Shown here piece by piece: positions 13,201 to 25,400 of a stretch of 64,000 nt of DNA (positions within the stretch are counted from its first letter, which is position 1; each line of letters begins with the position of its first letter). A program made the translations under genes and the position numbers. The notes beneath the pieces were generated by a model, which was given only the letters and a program-made list of their open reading frames with translations, ran no database searches and was not told the origin of the DNA. The stretch is taken from contig OX465581.1 in assembly GCA_950022655.1 (NCBI GenBank), positions 30,537,300 through 30,601,299 of the forward strand. The letters run 5' to 3'. Source of the DNA: Alentia gelatinosa. Taxonomy: Eukaryota > Annelida > Polychaeta > Phyllodocida > Polynoidae.

Positions 13201-16200
13201 CTCCTGACAAGGACCCTAAAGCCCAGAATTTATATGCGACTGTCTGTGGGTGGCATTAACTTTACCTGTCGATCACCCGCCCATAAGAACATCTGATCAA
13301 TCAGTGGCAATATTACCCAGATCTTCTCTTTCGCTAAAAGCACTGTTTTCTCACTCAAAATAATTAAATAACGTGGTTTCATCAATCGATGCCTTGTTAA
13401 GAGTAGTCTTGCCAGAAGTCCCCCTTTCTTCAGACTTAATTTCGTCTGTTCGGACTTTCTGATAAATACATTACGTTCCTGCACGGGCACTCGGGACAAA
13501 TTTATAAAGAAAAAGAGAAAGGTCTGCCTGATTGCCTAGACTTGCCCAGATACGTTTTGTAAATACACGGCTTTAATCTATTATATACCTATTTACGAAC
13601 TTCTATGAAATACTGCCAATAATAAGGAGACATAATTACTTAGCCCGTAGTGATGGCCGTTCTCAGTCTTTTTTCCTGCAACTTCATCTCTTCGCATTGC
13701 ATGCCGGGGCGTAGTTATAGGATGAAAGCCTCGAACAGTCATCACTACAGACTCAGTAACTACTTTACCTCATATAATTTAAAAGTATATAGATTGAATT
13801 AATGATGTTGCTTGATAAGATAACAGAAGCTCCTAGCTAAGACTAGATCTTTGCCTAATAAGAAACCTTTATATCAATGCGTAACAGACTGTGTATCTCT
13901 GTAATTTCCCAATGGTGTGTAGCGGCGCGAAGATAATGCTTCTAGACTTTGAGCCAGCGGACGTTTCTGAGAAGCCACCCAAGAAGCCACCATCTCTTTT
14001 CAGTCGGAAAGACTCGTCATGCGATACTGCTCATTCCATTTTCAGTTTCATCGTTCACACAAATCCTGTCTATACAAAGGCGATGTATTCCAAGTATCGA
14101 CCATTTCCAGTAATCGTGTCTACCTTTAGCCTCGTCACTAGATCCGACCCACCAGTCTATCGAATACTCCAGTCTAAATATATCTTTTAGAAAGGCCACT
14201 TGCCCGACTGAGACAGCATGTAGGTTTCTACTGTTGGTACTTTACGGAGACAATCAGGCCTTGTTTGAAGGGGCAGAGGGAGTGAAATGACTCATCGGGC
14301 AAATAGCTTTGAGCAGCACCCCTACAAAAGGGCTACTTCCTTAACCAGAGCCTGGTGTTTGAAGCCAGCGTCATCGTTCTGGAATAACACACTGCCCCTC
14401 TTTGCTTCTCTAAAAAGCATTTGGTTGGCAAGAGTAAGGGGAGGGGACAGTAGCCTAGTTGCCTCTGTTCCCGAGACCACCAGAAAGCATTGTCGTGTAA
14501 GGGGGGTGTCCGAAGGGGCTCCCCGGCGGTGCCCTGCCCCTCCCGGCCACTGGCTATCCGACCCGGGGCTGTCATTAGACGGGTTAAAGGCCATGGGTGA
14601 GAGAGTCTGCCGGAGACTCATCGAGCAGCTCCATGAGCATCTCCTGAATGCATGTCTTTCGTCTATGGTCTCTCGGGCTGGCTACGTTTAGGTAAGCACA
14701 CCAAGAAGGAATAGGATGTAGACACCTGCTCGTTAGCGGCAGTGGGGGTTGCTCTGGAAAGTGCTCCTGTAGTGCCAGTGTCATGTGGGGACCAACGACG
14801 GGCCTCCTGCTTCTCCTCCCTACCGAGATGCAACTCAGAGTAACATGTTGGTTTTAACCATGGACATCACACCCTTCCCACCCTTGTATTATGTTTCGCC
14901 ATATCAACAATCACTTACGTCAGCAGTTTCGTGATATCACTATCATTACTTTTAAAATGCGTTGATATCTATTAAATGCGTTGTATTTTAGACGTATCAA
15001 GACTTATTTCAAGATAGGATATTTCATTACCACTGTGTATCAGTGTATTCAATGAAGCGTGACGATTCCCATCTGAAAACCTACTCTGGGCTGAGTCGCC
15101 ATGTAATCGTATGGATGCTGTAAGTCTGAGAGGTTAGAATGATAAGGTGGGGTAGTTTTTAACATCACTCGGAACTAAATTGTGATATTGGATTGTTCCA
15201 GGTGCGAAAGATATCCCTTTACGTAATGCTGTGGGCCTCCGTGATCGACACCATATTCAATAGGGGCCTATAGTTGGTGTTATGAACATTTAAAGCGCCA
15301 CAGCATTACCTTAACAAAATCGAACGAACATTGTGAAAAAAAGAGAACAGCTTTGCTAGTTACAATTACTAGGTCGGATGTGGCTCGCTAGAAGCCAGAC
15401 GGACTATAGATGTCGATCTATGATGGACCAGCGTCTTTAAATCGAATCATTCCCCTAGATGTCTTTGTGAAACCCCAGAAGGCGGTCAGGCCGTTTGAAT
15501 TGAGACCGCTAATGGCATAGTGGATGGTTATGGCTTGTTGGGTAGGTGGTCGTTTTACTTGCTATGGCTGAAGCCTCCCTCTGCAGCCACGCCTCACCCT
15601 TCACGAGCCCCCCTCCTCATCTCCCCCATGCACACAAGCGCACCGCCATCGTGGGAGCAGGAGCACGCAAGCTCGCCTGAGCACGGCACACCGGATGTAC
15701 ACATAAATAAAATGCATGTAGCCTGCTGAGGTTTCCCGTAATTGTTGCATGTGAACTAGTTACAAAATCTGTGTCAGACTGCCTGTGTAGGTCCAACATC
15801 GACCGGTTAAATGGCTGTGTGCTACCCTCCCTTCTACCTCATCTATTTGAGCCCCTCGCGGAATATGGCGAGTTATTTATCTATGATACCCAAGTGTGTG
15901 AGAACAACAGTAGGCCAGACTATCTCACTGATAGATACGGCCTCTCGTCTATAGTAAAGTCTGGTTGTGCGTGTTTGTTGTTCCTAAATAGAAAACGTAA
16001 AGGGACTGTGGGGAATGCGAGCTGCTCCCAGAGAGCCCCCGAGCATCTCTTGGGCGAGGGGCGAGCTGCTCGTTAAGCGTGGGCATTACCTGACCTAGAC
16101 ACGTGAGTTAGAGAAGATTGAGTCGTGTGTGTCCGCGCGGCCCACATCCCTTGCCGGCAGCGGGACTGACCGAGCCGAGCATGGCAATGACCAATTTGTC

Positions 16201-17549
16201 TCCTGTGTATCTAATGTAATCACTTCTGGGCCACCCACCAGGGTCACCCGTCGCTGTCAACCACACCCGGGAGGAGGCTGCCCCATCCCAGATCGATGCC
16301 GCCTGAGTGTCTCCAGGAGGCTGATTGGGGTGTCGCCACGGATAGCGCCGCCGTCAGTGCCCTCTGCACGGCTAGCCTACCTCATCACACCCCTAACTGC
16401 CCTCCCTCTCACCTAGCAACCCGCCACACAATCCGCCCTGCCTTAGACCTCTCAGTCTCACCCGCCTAGTATACATCTACTGTCTGCATAGTGTGCGATC
16501 CATCCCCTATCTATGTTTAGATTCCCCCGCATTTCCCTACTATGACTCACGACATATTTCCCCTATTGCATGAGAGAGCCTGCACGCCAACGGCTAACCT
16601 GCTGGATTGCCAAATCTTCTCGTGTACTTTCCACAGACCCACACACTGCCACACGCCCCACGAGACCCCTTGGGGGCTTGGCGTAGCCGTCGCCTAATTG
16701 GGGAGTAGATTCCCCAGCTTAATAGAAGATGCCTTCGACCGGTTACTCTGGCAACCGACCTGAGGGCCTTGTCCATCTTCCTTCGGGGGAACGGTCATCA
16801 GATGGGGAGGTGGGTTACCAATGCACACAGACTTGTGAGGGATCTACCCCACTGCCACGAGTGACCGTGTCTTGTGGACCGGGGTCAGTGGGTGCCCCTA
16901 GGGAGCCCCGCCCCTCCAGCCGCCCGGCTCTTACCTTCAGATCACGAGCGCGTCTTCAGATCCTAAATTTGTTACACACAGCGGATAAAAAGCGGTGTGG
17001 GTACACGCAATCCTTAGTCTGAGGCTCTTGTAGGGCACACAGGGAAAGGTCTAAGGTCATAGTATACTACTTACCAGTGATCTGCCTCACATCTGCACCA
17101 CGTGACAAGACAGGTACCTGCCACATTATTCTTAGTAAGAGCCGCCCACCCCTATTCCTAATATCTTAGGAATGCCTCCTGAAGAGTATGGTTTATTATC
17201 TTGGACTTGCCCTGAGCACTGAGCACTGAGTAAATTGACGCCCTCTAAAACAATGATGTTTTTTTATATGCTTTGTATGTCCTCCTAGATATAGATTGAT
17301 CAGTGGTGTTTTGCAGTAGTATCTGTTCTAGTAGATACTATAGAGGCAGCTTCTGATTTCACATGATAGAAAGTACCAAAGTCGTATTTCGTTTTTCTAT
17401 TTTATCATTTATAACTCTTTTAATATATTTAATTTGTTTATTTAAACTGGATACATCATAGGCTCGTGCGATCTGTCTTCCATTAGTCCAATGTACAGAC
17501 ATCCTGGCCCTATTTGGTCAATGTGCTCGGGTTTTTAAATTCCTGTCAT
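7298..17549. other. no gene recognised
   Basis: About 10 kb with no recognisable gene. Open frames at 8311-8709 (minus, 132 codons), 14287-14691 (plus, 134 codons) and its antisense 14322-14621 are stop-free but lack a family signature. The 14287 frame ends at TAG immediately followed by a donor-like GTAAGC, which is noted but not enough to call an exon. A C12 run lies at 9946-9957. Short hairpins are present, for example around 10855-10885. No transposon protein was seen. Confidence 0.4.
16129..17022. other. GC-richer block
   Basis: This block stands out from the AT-rich flanks by its higher G+C and CpG content and by several overlapping open frames on both strands (plus 16129-16416 and 16729-17022, minus 16594-16776). 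None of the translations is recognisable. Such a block may be an unmethylated CpG island, an exon cluster or an old repeat. The sequence alone does not say which. Confidence 0.35.
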
Positions 17550-18262
17550 CTATTTGTTGGTCTTTCTTAGTTTTTGTAATGCTATCTTTAACAGACTTTT
17601 GGTTCTCCTAATTTCCAGAGGATATAGTTTGAGGTGTTTATGTAATTCTATGGTGCTGGGTTTCGGTTGGGGTAGAGTAGCTAGGTGTAGACATTTATTT
17701 TTTATGTTTTGTATTTTCCTAACAAGAGGCTTTGGTCCTTCATGATAAATTACATAAATTACATAGGTGTTATCCGCATATAGCTGGATACTGGCAGTTA
17801 AAAAATATTGATAGTGTCAATAATGTAGATAATAAACAGAAGAGGGCCTAAGGTGGAGCCTTGTGGCACACCATGGGTGATTACGTTAGGGCTCAATACG
17901 ATATTGTTACATTTAACTTTTTGGACTTTGGACTTTTTTGTTCTTGAGGTAGTCTTTAAACCATACGGTGGAATCATTATTGAAGTTATAATTTTGTAAT
18001 TCATTAAGTAAAATGGTATGGTCTATTGTGTCAAATGCTTTACGCAGATCTATAAATAGGGCTCTGGTAAAGTCCCCGTTGTTAATATTTGAATAAAGAG
18101 TGTCAGTGAAATCCGAAATAGTTGTCATTGTAGAGTGTTTTGATCTAAAGCCCCCTGTTTATCTGTGAGTATGTCATTATCTTCTATAAATTGTGTCATT
18201 TGCTTATGGATTAATTTCTCTATAATTTTACACGGTAATGGGATAATTGAAATTGTACATAT
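17550..18262 (-). mobile_element. LINE reverse transcriptase relic (jockey/CR1-like non-LTR element)
   Basis: A decayed reverse transcriptase domain of a non-LTR retrotransposon, read from high to low coordinates. The order of blocks matches the family. A segment resembling the usual PCLSKIIEKLIHKQ block comes first and reads IEKLIHKQMTQFIEDNDILT, at about 18160-18240. Then comes RALFIDLRKAFDTIDHTILL (about 18005-18075), the palm strand with the first catalytic aspartate. Next is GVPQGSTLGPLLFIIYI (about 17830-17880), and then LYADNTYVIY at 17754-17783. A lysine-rich tail (RKIQNIKNKCL ... LRKTNK) ends at a stop, 17550-17552. The active-site box is YADN instead of YADD, so the second catalytic aspartate pair is damaged. 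At least two frameshifts are visible: one in a run of T near 17810 and one near 18130. The distance from YADN to the tail is short, suggesting an internal deletion. It is clearly non-functional. The clade assignment is by motif style only. Confidence 0.9.
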
Positions 18263-18884
18263 ATAGATATATATTCTTTTCTGAACAATATTTACGGCAG
18301 CCATGTCAGTACTATATTTAACATCTTAGATGTACCTGTATGGTACATACACTTGAAGCTACTAGTGCTATAAATTGGCATTAATGAGACATTTAGATCG
18401 ATAAAATAGCTTTATTGATTAGGGTATAGGGGCTGGCAATAGTAGACACCATACGGGGTCTGTTTACTGCCAGGAGCCACCCTATTGTCCGCTAGGTGTC
18501 GCTGCCTCGCAAGAAACAGCGGAAGTGCCCCCATTAGCCGACGACATGCATTCTGGGAGCCTCAAACGTGACGCCTAGCTGGCCTCGTATCCATCGATCT
18601 GTGGTGGATTGTGGGCACGTGCTTACTATAAGAAAGCAGGATTGGCAGGCGGAGCACTTCTGGACAACAGCCGAGTTAAATATTCAACAGCGTGAATGGA
18701 TGTCCACACACTCCTCCCAAACCTTATCCCCACCTTCTCATTGCCTACCCCGGCTCGCCTAAGACCTGACTGTATCCTCCTAGCTCACGGCCTAACAACG
18801 GCCATGCTCACCATCCATAGACAGACACCTACTAACGGAACTCTCGGATGTCCTTTGCCATGATATCACGGTTGCGATACCATG

Positions 18885-19422
18885 ACAATAGAAAATAGAA
18901 TAGCTATATTCATAGATATACACAAGGCTTTGACAGCCTACACCATGGCGTTTTATGGGACAAATTAATCTAAATGGAATTGCCAAATTCGATCAAAGAA
19001 TAAGAAGATTAGGAGCCATTCCTCTACCTGGCGTACCAATAACTACGGAGTACCACAAAGATCAGTCTTAGGGCCCTTACTCTTCATATATTTTTAAACG
19101 ATTTATCAGAATTGATAAGGAATTTATGGAGTGGGCTGAGCAGAATCTCCTAACGAACACAGGTTATCAACACTGGAAAATTAAGGACTAGAGTTAAGCT
19201 ATACACCTAATCAATGTAATAATGTTTCTAGCATCAGCCTGAGGTCAGCACACGAACAGTTGTTTTACTCAATTAGGCCAAAAAGCGAGTTCCATATTGC
19301 CGAAGTATAGAGGCGAGCAATTTTGGAACAAGCTGTCTGAAGAGGCCAAGCAACTGCCAAACAAAATTTCGTTTAAGAAAGCCCTAAATGCCCTAAATCT
19401 GACCACTGAGATAAAATTATAA
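18885..19422 (+). mobile_element. second LINE reverse transcriptase relic, opposite strand
   Basis: Reverse transcriptase fragments of a non-LTR element, broken by several frameshifts and stops. AIFIDIHKA is at about 18903-18929 and continues in the next frame as DSLHHGVLWDKL. YGVPQRSVLGPLLFIYF is near 19040-19096 and continues in another frame as LNDLSELI. A LINE-like C-terminal tail, YRGEQFWNKLSEEAKQLPNK, is followed by a phenylalanine/lysine stretch and a stop at 19420-19422. The usual GVPQGS motif reads GVPQRS, and the YxDD region is not recognisable. The segment between the RT core and the tail is much too short for a complete element. It points away from the minus-strand relic at 17550-18262, with about 0.6 kb between them. 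It is a separate insertion, not the other half of the same one, because both contain the same domain region. Confidence 0.85.
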
Positions 19423-21616
19423 TACACTGAGTAATACAGTAACAGCGTAATACCATTCACACCTATCAGAGTCGATCCAATGAGATTTATAACAATGACA
19501 TTAATATCATCTCATCTCATCACCACTTTATCCTACTTAAGACAGGCTGGTCTCTACACACCTGCAGTGCAACCCCTCTGCTAGGTACCACAGTACTCAA
19601 TCAAACTTAGACTTGTAACTGTCCAAACTTGAAGCTACATTGGAGTACTCATCCTGAAGCATTTATTCTAACTATATATAGTAAACCTATCCCTTATCGT
19701 ATAAGTTAACTGACTAGCGTTTATCGGAACCATGCACAGAACCCTGATATGTAAGTCATATCTAGGTGAATTGTGAGCAAATAGAAAAATAGCCATCAAT
19801 CTATCCTAAGAGTTGTCCAAATATCCTAATCCTCATGACATTTGCGCTCTCTTTACGAGTTAAAATACCGTTACCAGTCATCTCTGCTTCATATTAAATG
19901 TCCATACCAGCCACCCATCCAACCCAACTTATATTAAAGGGTCGTCTAGAAATGATCAAAGTACCCTAGGTTTTATCCAAATCCTTTCAACTCTCCTGAC
20001 ATCAACCATTCTTAGCCTCTATCCAAAGAATCCTCTATTACACAATCAAACTACTAAACATCTGTCAAACCCCGCCACAGCACACTAAATTTTGGTCAAA
20101 TGTTCAATGTCCTTTCAAATCGATCCTCTGCAATGCCGATTATCCGAAGGACGAATCCACTCTAGCCATCTTATCACCTTTGCGTAATTTTAGTTGCCTT
20201 GAGGTTAGAGTAGTCACATATACACTTGCCAGAAAACTACCCCTTCACTATCTGCGTGCTATGCACTGTGATAGTGGTATAGGAGCAGGTGGGGTAGGAG
20301 CAGGTTACTAGAGGTTTAGAGGCATGCTCAGCTGACCATAACCAATCAGTTGAGACCGAAATACATCATTGACCCACTGGTATTTGATATGTTTGGATCT
20401 TAGAATCAGGCGGTTACAGAAATGGCAGTTGACTGCGTTCAATTAGGTGACATAAAGCTATCCATAGACAGAATGTAGCCCCAACCTTTTGTTATTTTTT
20501 CATAATTGCACGCTCATTCATGAATGATGAACATACTGCTTGCTCCTAGTTACAATTGACAGCGCCCCCGTGCCATCAGCCCCTCCCCTGGTCTGCCATT
20601 TGATCGCCTGGCCAATTAGTCTGACCTCTAGCACTTGGGCCAGCGGCAGTGCAATAGGTCGTGCCCACCTCGTGAGTGCCACCCCGAACCCCGCCTTCAG
20701 TGATGGTGCCGGCGATATTCTACGAATCCAGTCCACTACCTTTGACAAGTAACTGGCTTATACTTTCGACGAGGAGGCAGTCGAATTGACACATTCTACG
20801 GCCCATGGCTAATGGGAAAGGGTAGAGAGTCATTGCGGTTGCTGTGTAAACAACAGACATAATTGAAGAGTCTGTTAAAAAGTGACGGCCATCATATAGG
20901 CCATACTATTTTTATGCCGCCACCAGTTCTAGTACCGCAAGTATTAAAACCGAAAATGAAGACAGTCCGTGCCATAAATAATGATAATAATCAATACCAA
21001 TAATTGCAGCCCATATGTCATTAACCACATTATGTTTCTAATTTATTTTAACTGTAGCTAGGGGGTAGCCTTGTGTCCGCCAGATAACCCCGGGGGTAAT
21101 CGTGAGACTGACCTGGAGCGAACAGCAACTGGCGCCTTGCCAAATCACGTGTAAACAGAATGAGTCTTGGACGTCATTTCGGCGATATCCAGCAGGCTCG
21201 TTCATGGCAGCCGGACAAACAGGGCGGATGAGGCACGCCATTAGCAAGCCGCGCGCCTGTGCCACCCCCCGTAATGACAGCGGGGCATGCGGGGCGTGTT
21301 GACCTCACGCCCGGCAGGACCAAGGCACGGCACACCCCGGCAACCCACTCACACCTGCAGGTCCACCATGCTCACACCCGCATCCACACTGGGATCCACT
21401 CAGCTAAGCCGTGAGGCATCCTTACCATACAACCTGGGTGGAAATAATTTTACATAAAATAATAGCTGAATATATAAGCAGTTACATGCTCTGATTACAT
21501 AATCAACTGTATTGCACGTGTTTTAACCAAATAACATAAGCAATTCCTACTGATATTTGATAATCTAGGTAATTTATATCAGATGATTGTGATAATATGG
21601 CCGTGACCTTATACCC
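19423..21616. other. no gene recognised
   Basis: AT-rich DNA with short open frames only, grading into a GC-richer patch at about 20560-20750 that is open on both strands, and another at 21060-21420. A short direct repeat TAGGAGCAGGT occurs twice near 20280-20310. No protein motif was found. Part of the DNA just after 19422 may be the 3' untranslated end of the LINE relic. Confidence 0.4.
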
Positions 21617-21703
21617 GGCGTTTACACTAGCAATTATAGGCAACGATTCTTGACCACCTGACTTTCAGCCTTAAAAAGCTAGAAATCGTCTAGTGTAAAC
21701 GCC
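21617..21703. mobile_element. 87-bp fold-back, possibly a hAT-like MITE relic
   Basis: A perfect 14-bp inverted repeat, GGCGTTTACACTAG (21617-21630) and CTAGTGTAAACGCC (21690-21703), encloses 59 bp. Pairing continues imperfectly outwards (ATACC on the left, GCGTAT on the right). The sequence resembles the style of terminal repeats seen in many animal hAT-type non-autonomous elements, but I cannot see a clean 8-bp target-site duplication. The superfamily is therefore an inference. It contains no coding sequence. Confidence 0.6.
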
Positions 21704-22053
21704 AAGCGTATCGCAACTACAGATCGTCTGATTACATCAGATCATACAAATTGGCACAACCTGGCGATTATGTAGACCCCTTGACGGGTTGACAGCTATT
21801 TCAAGCATGCTTAAGCCAGAATTAGTCGTCTAGACAGCTGGCGATTCTGTAAAAACTCAGTCGTCGACCACCTAACGTTTTGGCTAAAACAAGTGTTTTG
21901 TGTCAATGACCATGACGTTTTACTTGACCCTTTTTTACCTTCAATTTTCAGGAGAACTGAACATTTTATCAAAGAATGTTAAACGAAAAATGGCAATCTT
22001 TGATATCTTTAGACAAAACCTAAAAGCCAATATATTCACAATATACTGATGTG

Positions 22054-22457
22054 TTAACTCTTTCAGTCCGAGCAATGCCTGGAGGCATTCCCACCCAGGG
22101 GACGAAGAATGCCTGGAGGCATTCCCACCCAGGGGACGAGGAATGCCTAGAGGCATTGTTTAAAAATATATTTATGTTTATGTGTCATCATCATAAACGT
22201 TATGTTTTATGAGAAATAATGAATAGATTTACACCATTTTTTCACAATTAATAAGAAAAATACCATGTTCATCATTATACTCTGTCGGTATTCGATAAGT
22301 AACTATAGAAACTTGTATCTAAGGGTTGCTAAGTGACGCCCATACGATAAACAGACACCATACGGCGATAGTCTCGTCCCCTTGGGGTTTATAGCCGCAT
22401 TACGGCTCGTCCTATAGTGCGTGTGCTCTCCAATCAGGCTCGGACAGAAAGAGTTAA
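22054..22457. mobile_element. piggyBac-like non-autonomous element (MITE) with TTAA ends
   Basis: TTAA at 22054-22057 and TTAA at 22454-22457 bound a 396-bp element. Just inside are 16-bp terminal inverted repeats that differ at one base: CTCTTTCAGTCCGAGC (22058-22073) and GCTCGGACAGAAAGAG (22438-22453). A duplicated TTAA target with short inverted ends beginning with a C- and T-rich block is the hallmark of the piggyBac superfamily, which inserts into TTAA. The interior has no transposase frame, so the copy depends on an enzyme encoded elsewhere. The interior carries an unusual tandem hairpin repeat (22074-22157). Near the right end a CTCGTCCCC segment (about 22373-22381) is an inverted match to part of that repeat unit. 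The close match of the ends suggests a fairly young insertion. Confidence 0.8.
22074..22157 (+). repeat. 34-bp tandem hairpin repeat inside the TTAA element
   Basis: Two full 34-bp units (22074-22107 and 22108-22141), nearly identical, are followed by a 16-bp partial third unit (22142-22157). Each unit opens with AATGCCTGGAGGCATT, a 7-bp stem around a 2-nt centre (the third has A in place of the first G), followed by a C/G-rich spacer ending in GGGGACGA. They start immediately inside the left terminal repeat and may be subterminal transposase-binding repeats. Confidence 0.9.
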
Positions 22458-25400
22458 TCTGCCGCTGCCTATATAGTGTCGACCTATGTGCTCAGAACGA
22501 ACGGCGATCTCTGAAACCCTAGCTGAAGATGGACTTAGTCAGGGCAGAGATGTTATGCTCTGCACATGATAGAGTGCGACAGTTATCGAGGTTTGGCGGG
22601 CCCATCAAGCGTTGGCCTGTCTCCGCGGAATGTTTGGGTGGCGTGGCAGCGAGGAGGGGCAGGCCGGAGCAGCTGTTTGCCTTGGACCAGCAGGATAGGT
22701 CCACCTTGTCTTACTAAGTACCAATTGTGGCGTTTTTGTTGCGCCCCCCTGTCGAAGGTGCCTCAGCCGGCAGCCTGTTTACTAGCTAGATTGTTTTCTT
22801 AGTGGCGAGTTGCCGAAGGTTGCAGGCACGGCGGCCCCGGCTGGTCAGTGGAGTGGAAGTTGACAAGACTGCAGACAGGTCTGCTTCAAAGCATCTTCAT
22901 AATACATATAAGCCGTACGGGTGTAAAGAAGTCAGACCAATGTAGCGAGCCTCAACAAACAAGGGTAACTCCTAGGACGAATTTAGTTAATACTGCTTGT
23001 ACTCTACTTTTGAAGCCTACTCTCAAAGGACAAAGGAAATACATGTACATCCCAATACACTCCCCCTGTATTTGTTTTATTGAAGCCAAAGTCTATAATT
23101 AATTGAGAAGCCGTGTCCGGTAATTTCATGACTTTAGCATTTCCTCACAGATAATGACGTACGATGAAATGAATAATCTCCAATATGCAATATTTGTCTA
23201 AACTCATCTTAAGGTGCTGGTCATGTGATATAATTCGTGGAATCGGTGATATAGGACCTTGGCTCCTGCGAATCCACCGAGGACTCGATTGCGCGGGCGA
23301 CGCACTGTCAGGGAAAGGCAAAGGTGATTCTGGGCTTGTTACCAACAATAACTATAGTTTTCTGTTTAGTTTTGCTTTACTAAACAGTGTTAACTGTCTC
23401 CTGGTTTACAGGAGATGAATCCAAACACTATAAGTGTTACTTAAACAACAATCTACATGGTATATTGAGGTATCCCCCCAAAACGTCAATAGTGTTATTG
23501 AACAGCACATCATACATCAATGTATTTTGGATGGGAATGACGAGATACCTTCACTAAAGTGCCATAGTGTTATATCTTTAAAGGCTATCATATTTATAGC
23601 ACATCGTAATAATTGATATGTATGAAGTAGGATCCAGTGGGTGAGACCTTGTCGATGGAATATAGGCACATGGGTAAACGGATGAAGAATGGAGGTAGAC
23701 AGTCAAATAACCTAGTAAAATGCGTATGGGGACCTTTTGTTTGTTGAAGCCACAGATTTATGATATTTTATCTGCCCAGAATGACACCTTAACAATAATA
23801 ACCTTATTATTAGATTAACGCGTGACCTATTTCTGCTCGTATGTGTCCTTGGTCACATAGAGGCTGTGGTGAAATGGTTAAATGTGATCGATAATACGCC
23901 AATAGTTGTAGGCCGATTGGCGCGTGGAGGTCATCCTACCGTATTGACGGTACCGAATGCGGTCCCTTTGTGACATCCAGCATGTGCTAATCCCTACAAA
24001 TTATGCATGCTGTGTGTGGGGCCGGATATCTGCGATCGGTCAGTTTCACACACCCACACACTCCCTTCGACCACGTCTCTCGGTCCAACTGGAGAGTATA
24101 GTTAAGGCCTCTGGTTCCTGAATAATCACATTACCATGCATGTCTCACACGGCAATACTGTTTGGGTTCTGGAACCAGCTGTAAGTTATGAACGTACTTT
24201 CCTGTATATGGAACGCATACGTCACGGGGGCTAGGGACGCCGGGCGTGGGTGGAAGCAGAGAGCCGAACACCACCTCCGACCGAGGTAAAGAGGGCCTGG
24301 GTAAAAATGGGAGCACAGGCGGGCAAGTGGCCCTCCACAATGGTAAGCAGTGCCCAGATTTATGGCCAGGCAAAGCCGGGACCGCGTCTGCCGGACGTGA
24401 AATGTATTTAGAGCAATGGCGGGGTCCGAGAGCCAACGGCAGCGCGGATGAAAAGTCAATATTTGGTAAAATATAGCTGCGGGCCGTTGGCAGTCCAGGC
24501 GACAGAATACATCAGTGATGAGCAGTGCTATGAATAATAAGTCAGTTGGCCGCATGTCCCCTTCTCTACCCTTGCCTACACTACGCCAGTCATAAACCCC
24601 TCTAACACATAGGCCTCCTATAACCGTCTTCCATGCAGGTAGAACTTATAGAGTATTGAAAATAACCTATATAGGGATTTTGCTCAGGAGGTTGTTTGGG
24701 GGTTGAGATTGGTAACAGCGTATGGATGAACAACCGTCACATGCGATAGGACTACATATTAGGGGCGTTTTGATAATTAATTGGCGCTTTTTATTGGTGT
24801 TTTGTGGGACAGCGCTTTCGAAATCACTGATTGCGTGCCACGATCAATTGAAAGGGAAGCCTGGGGATGGGTTGTGGAAGCAGCAAACCATAACTGGACG
24901 TCGAGATTACAGCCGAGCCTCAGCGCAAAGGCATCCCAATCGGCAGAGCAGAGCCGGGTTTTGTCAGCTTTGTCTGATTCGTCAATGTAATATAATGGCT
25001 TTTTAATTGATTCGTGTTCAGGGGATCCGCACCAATGAGAAGAAAACGCTGAGCAGTCTTTTGTGGTGATTGCCTCCAGAGTATCCATGACCTGCCTCGG
25101 TTTCAAATGGAGGCTGGTCGGAAGTTTCCAGAAGAGCTTTTCAGATGTATAACATGCTACTAAATAGACTTAATAGTTAGCCTACTGTGTGATATAATAT
25201 GTGATCTGAAGCAAGCGATGACCAAGCCTGCTATTTCCTGTTTCGAGAAATGGTATTACCATGAAAGTATTCATCCTGTCATTATAATGACCTCCCCAAC
25301 ACCAACATACTCGTACTTAATAGTGTATTATTATCTGAATAGTGAGGGTTAGTGGCCAAATGATGGTGATTATTTCTCAGGACATCCTGAGGCATTCAGC

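Noticed and set aside
14287..14691. 134-codon plus-strand frame ending at a TAG followed by GTAAGC
   Set aside because: The minus strand is open over the same DNA and neither product is recognisable. Composition explains the lack of stops.
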